The notes beneath the pieces are model-generated. The model saw nothing but the letters and a program-made list of their open reading frames with translations. It was not told the DNA's origin and did no database searches. The position numbers and the translations under genes are program-made. This document shows, in pieces, positions 43,847-46,560 of a stretch of 46,560 bases of DNA (the first letter of the stretch is position 1; each line of letters begins with the position of its first letter). Source of the DNA: an uncultured Gammaproteobacteria bacterium (GTDB lineage: Bacteria > Pseudomonadota > Gammaproteobacteria > SZUA-152); assembly GCA_913009875.1 (NCBI GenBank), contig CAJVYS010000010.1:1-46560 (forward strand), in the 5' to 3' direction.

Positions 43847-44549
43847 TCAATATATTTGGTTACTCTGGTCGAGTGCGTTTTTAATTCCCTGGGGAGTGGT
43901 TTATTGGTGGTTTCCTGCACAACGAAAAGCGATGTTGTGGGCAAGCCTGTTCACTACGCCGTTTGGCCTAAGCGAACCTTTGTTTGTGCCGGAATACTGG
44001 ATGCCGCCGAGTCTGTTTGATTTGGCTGAAAATACCGGGTTTGATATCGAAAGCCTGATCTTCTGCTTTGGCATTGGTGGAATTGGTTCTGTATTTTATA
44101 ACCTTCTGAGCAAAAAAATCCCCCAAACGGTAGGGGCCAGTGTACGCCATCACTCTTTGCATCGGCATCATTACAAGGCGCTGTCAGCACCGTTTGTTGT
44201 TTTTATAGCGCTTTACTTCTTTCCCTGGAATCCAATTTACCCTTCCATCATTGCCATGTTTGCGGGTGCGATGGCAACGATGCTTTGCCGACCGGATCTG
44301 AAGCGAAAAACATGGATTGGCGGTCTGCTCTTTTTGGCTTATTACGCTATCTTCCTGGCGGGGCTGGAATGGAGTGCGCCAGGTTATATCGACCGGGTTT
44401 GGAATATGGAGGTGCTGTCAGGTATCACCGTTTGGTTTATGCCCATTGAAGAGCTGCTGTTTGCCATTGGTTTTGGCATGTACTGGTCGGGGGTGTATGA
44501 GCACTTTACCTGGCGAAAATTGGCAGCTGCTGACCAGGATGCCGGATGA
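43836..44549 (+). CDS. lycopene-cyclase-domain-like integral membrane protein
   Basis: A 237-residue protein with about seven helices, from the ATG at 43836 (AAGGGGA ribosome site). YIWLLWSSAFLIPWGVVYWW, WFMPIEELLFAIGFGMYWSGVYEH and the PxEE motif resemble the lycopene cyclase (CrtYcd/CarR) fold. No other carotenoid gene is in the window, so cyclase activity is not supported. Last gene of the patatin-cytochrome-FMN run. After it, 44550-44660 shows no other gene. Confidence 0.6.
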   Translation: MDSDQYIWLLWSSAFLIPWGVVYWWFPAQRKAMLWASLFTTPFGLSEPLFVPEYWMPPSLFDLAENTGFDIESLIFCFGIGGIGSVFYNLLSKKIPQTVGASVRHHSLHRHHYKALSAPFVVFIALYFFPWNPIYPSIIAMFAGAMATMLCRPDLKRKTWIGGLLFLAYYAIFLAGLEWSAPGYIDRVWNMEVLSGITVWFMPIEELLFAIGFGMYWSGVYEHFTWRKLAAADQDAG

Positions 44550-44660
44550 GGAGCATTTAGATGGTCAGGTATCGTATGGCTGTGTGTGGATGATGGATAG
44601 TAGATTTTTGAGGATTGAAAACCCTGAGGTTGCGGGGTACCCGTTGAGAAGAGGCCGTAT

Positions 44661-45971
44661 ATGAAAGATCATTCGCAGCACAACAAATCATCACAGTACA
44701 AAGAAAACAGCCTGACATTGGTGGGTGCTGTATCGATGGGCACCGGAGTCATGATCGGTGCGGGCATCCTTGCTCTGACAGGACAGATTGCTGAACTTGC
44801 TGGCTCACTATTCCCTCTCGCTTTTCTTGCAGCGGCAGTGGTTACCGCATTTAGTGCATATTCCTATGTGAAATTATCCAATGCCTATCCTTCTGCGGGA
44901 GGCATTGCCATGTTTCTGAAAAAAGCCTATGGAAAGGGGGTGATGACGGCTGCCGGCGCACTACTCATGTATTTTTCGATGGTCATCAATCAGAGCCTGG
45001 TTGCAAAAACCTTTGGCACTTATAGCATACAATTGTTCGATGTTGATTCCGGCAGCTGGATAGTATCTGCGTTGGCAGTTGGGCTGCTCATTTTTGCCTT
45101 TCTACTCAATGTCTCTGGTAATCGTGCGATTGGCCTTTTTTCCCTGCTGATGGCCTTTATCAAAATTGGCGGTATTGTCATATTTGCCGTTGGTGGTTTG
45201 TGGATTGCCGATTTTTCGTTGGAAAGTAGCCCGGTCGGTGTGGCAGATACATCTGTAACAGGGTTCATAGCGGCGATGGCCCTGGCTATTCTGGCTTATA
45301 AGGGATTTACCACGATCACAAATAGTGGCTCCGAAATTGTTGATCCACATCGTAATGTGGGGCGTGCGATAATAATTTCGATTGCGATTTGTGTGGTTAT
45401 TTATCTCCTGGTCGCACTGGCTGTAGCGGGCAACCTCAGTTTGCCTGAAATCATCGCAGCAAAAGATTTTGCCCTTGCAGAGGCAGCGCGCCCGGCGCTT
45501 GGTGATTACGGTTTATGGTTCACCGTTGCATTAGCGATTGTCGCCACGGCCTCAGGCGTTATCGCGAGTATATTTGCGGTGTCACGCATGCTGGCAATGT
45601 TGACCGACATGAAGCTGGTTCCACATCGTCATTTCGGCATGCCGGGTAATATCCAGAATCATACGCTGGTTTACACCATTGTAATCGCAATTCTTCTGAC
45701 CCTGTTTTTCGACTTGAGCCGTATCGCATCGCTGGGTGCCATTTTCTATTTATTGATGGATATTGCGGTGCATTGGGGTGTTTTGCGCCACCTCCGTAAG
45801 GAAATAAAGGCCAACGCAGTTATTCTGATGACGGCAATTGCTTTTGATGTCATCGTGCTTGGTGCATTTTTAATGGTGAAAGCATCCACCGATATGATGG
45901 TTATCTACGCGGCAGTGGTAGGGATTCTGTTTGTATTTATTGGCGAGAGATTATTTTTACGTCAAAAATAA
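44661..45971 (+). CDS. APC-family amino acid permease
   Basis: A 436-residue integral membrane protein with about 12 helices. VSMGTGVMIGAGILALTGQIAEL is the signature of the first helix of the amino acid-polyamine-organocation family; YKGFTTITNSGSEI is the conserved helix-6 region. The substrate cannot be told from sequence. Weak ribosome site; the GC content is lower than that of the copper genes. Confidence 0.8.
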   Translation: MKDHSQHNKSSQYKENSLTLVGAVSMGTGVMIGAGILALTGQIAELAGSLFPLAFLAAAVVTAFSAYSYVKLSNAYPSAGGIAMFLKKAYGKGVMTAAGALLMYFSMVINQSLVAKTFGTYSIQLFDVDSGSWIVSALAVGLLIFAFLLNVSGNRAIGLFSLLMAFIKIGGIVIFAVGGLWIADFSLESSPVGVADTSVTGFIAAMALAILAYKGFTTITNSGSEIVDPHRNVGRAIIISIAICVVIYLLVALAVAGNLSLPEIIAAKDFALAEAARPALGDYGLWFTVALAIVATASGVIASIFAVSRMLAMLTDMKLVPHRHFGMPGNIQNHTLVYTIVIAILLTLFFDLSRIASLGAIFYLLMDIAVHWGVLRHLRKEIKANAVILMTAIAFDVIVLGAFLMVKASTDMMVIYAAVVGILFVFIGERLFLRQK

Positions 45972-46006
45972 AATTATTGGACCACTAGACAAAAGGAAAC
46001 AGTTGT

Positions 46007-46480
46007 ATGAGAAAAATTCCACCCAATGCTTTGGCATTGCCTGATTCTTCACGACGTCGGTTCCTGCAGGGGCTTGCCGCAGGCGGTGTACTGATGGGGG
46101 TGTCATCGTGGGGCAGGCCGGTCTGGGCCGGGCAGACGGCCGCCACGCAGACCGGCATGGCGCCGGTACTCAGTGGCACGGAGTTTGACCTCACCATCGC
46201 CGAAACCCCGGTCAACTTTACCGGCAACCCGCGCATGGCGACGACAGTCAACGGCTCCCTGCCGTCGCCCATTCTGCGCTGGCGCGAGGGAGACACGGTG
46301 ACCATCCGTGTCACCAATCGCCTCAGCGTGTCGACCTCCATTCACTGGCACGGCATCATTCTGCCCTATCAGATGGACGGGGTGCCCGGTGTCAGTTTCA
46401 ACGGCATCGCACCCGGCGAGACCTTTACCTATCGCTTCAAGGTGGAGCAGGCCGGCACCTACTGGTATCACTCCCACAGT
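46007..46480 (+). CDS. copA: CopA-type multicopper oxidase, Tat-exported (3' truncated by contig end)
   Basis: Only the first 158 residues are real. A twin-arginine signal (SRRRFLQGLAAGGVLMG) is followed by the first cupredoxin domain: SIHWHGIILP (type 2/3 copper His113, His115), YQMDGVPGVSF and TYWYHSHS (His155, His157). This is the N-terminus of the periplasmic Cu(I) oxidase of the CopA/PcoA group. The open frame appears to run on to 46540, but from 46481 it is adapter sequence, so no stop codon is known. Not the same family as the P-type ATPase also called CopA. Confidence 0.85.
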
Positions 46481-46560
46481 AGATCGGAAGAGCGTCGTGG
46501 AGGGAAAGAGTGTAGATCTCGGTGGTCGCCGTACCATTAAAAAAAAAAACAAAACATAGA
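46481..46560. other. Illumina adapter read-through and poly-A tail (sequencing artefact)
   Basis: From AGATCGGAAGAGCGTCGTG onward the sequence is the reverse complement of the Illumina universal adapter with two substitutions, followed by a run of A. The translated RSEERRGGKECRSRWSPYH tail is the well-known protein form of this contamination. It is not genomic DNA and should be trimmed. Confidence 0.97.

Noticed and set aside
43836-44549. Carotenoid biosynthesis cluster
   Set aside because: Only a lycopene-cyclase-like fold is suggested; no phytoene synthase or desaturase is present.
46481-46540. C-terminal tail of the multicopper oxidase and a reverse-strand 149-residue frame
   Set aside because: Both are translations of adapter sequence.

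Overview
The window is a 46.6 kb contig from a Gammaproteobacterium, most likely an environmental or metagenome-assembled one. Evidence for this is the protein families seen, the gamma-type palindromic intergenic repeats, and the general look of a sulfur- or metal-oxidising lineage. No rRNA, tRNA, CRISPR array or transposase gene was found. All genes are on the + strand. Both contig ends are technically suspect. The right end (46481-46560) is Illumina adapter read-through plus poly-A. The first 214 bases read as the N-terminal half of a sulfite reductase, but with three in-frame TAG codons and other unexpected substitutions.

Layout. (1) 1-2701: assimilatory sulfate reduction, with a siroheme nitrite/sulfite reductase carrying a C-terminal extension and a [4Fe-4S] APS reductase, closed by a strong terminator. 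(2) 2.9-16.1 kb: first copper/silver island. It holds two small secreted Cys/His/Met-rich proteins, a Cyc2-like outer-membrane cytochrome-porin, a complete CusCBA-type efflux pump (Met triad present, duplicated metal-binding domain in the adaptor), a His/Met-rich periplasmic protein, a DUF2231-type membrane protein, a MerR-family metal sensor and a P1B-type Cu+ ATPase with YHS and two metal-binding N-terminal modules. (3) 16.1-22.9 kb: cyclopropane fatty acid synthase (its promoter resembles that of the ATPase), an HD-GYP protein with a zinc-ribbon head, small YHS, DUF5676 and DUF2934 proteins, alpha-glucan phosphorylase, a PilZ protein and glutamate dehydrogenase. (4) 22.9-31.7 kb: central carbon and redox block. 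It holds a RquA-like quinone methyltransferase, a membrane cytochrome c, a three-subunit 2-oxoacid:ferredoxin oxidoreductase, a GltD-like flavoprotein with a ferredoxin domain, malate dehydrogenase with an apparent NADP-type cofactor site, citrate synthase and a 39-residue membrane peptide. (5) 31.8-39.2 kb: a FAD oxidoreductase with a Cys-rich tail, a second complete CusCBA pump and a PII-like protein with a short T-loop. (6) 39.2-46.5 kb: accessory region, AT-richer in places, with a membrane AlbA_2/Schlafen protein, a methyltransferase, a truncated YHS gene, then a tightly packed patatin / cytochrome c lipoprotein / FMN glutamate-synthase-like / lycopene-cyclase-like operon, an APC permease and the start of a CopA-type multicopper oxidase.

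Together the genes describe a bacterium heavily equipped against Cu(I)/Ag(I): two RND pumps, a P-type ATPase, a multicopper oxidase and several small metal-binding proteins. These are interleaved with membrane-lipid remodelling, carbohydrate reserve use and low-potential ferredoxin metabolism. The most noteworthy points are the Cyc2-like cytochrome beside the copper genes, the ferredoxin/NADPH/malate/citrate block, the unexplained 40.8-44.5 kb operon, and two long inverted-repeat elements (165 bp and 226 bp) whose ends supply the last codons and stop codon of the genes they abut.
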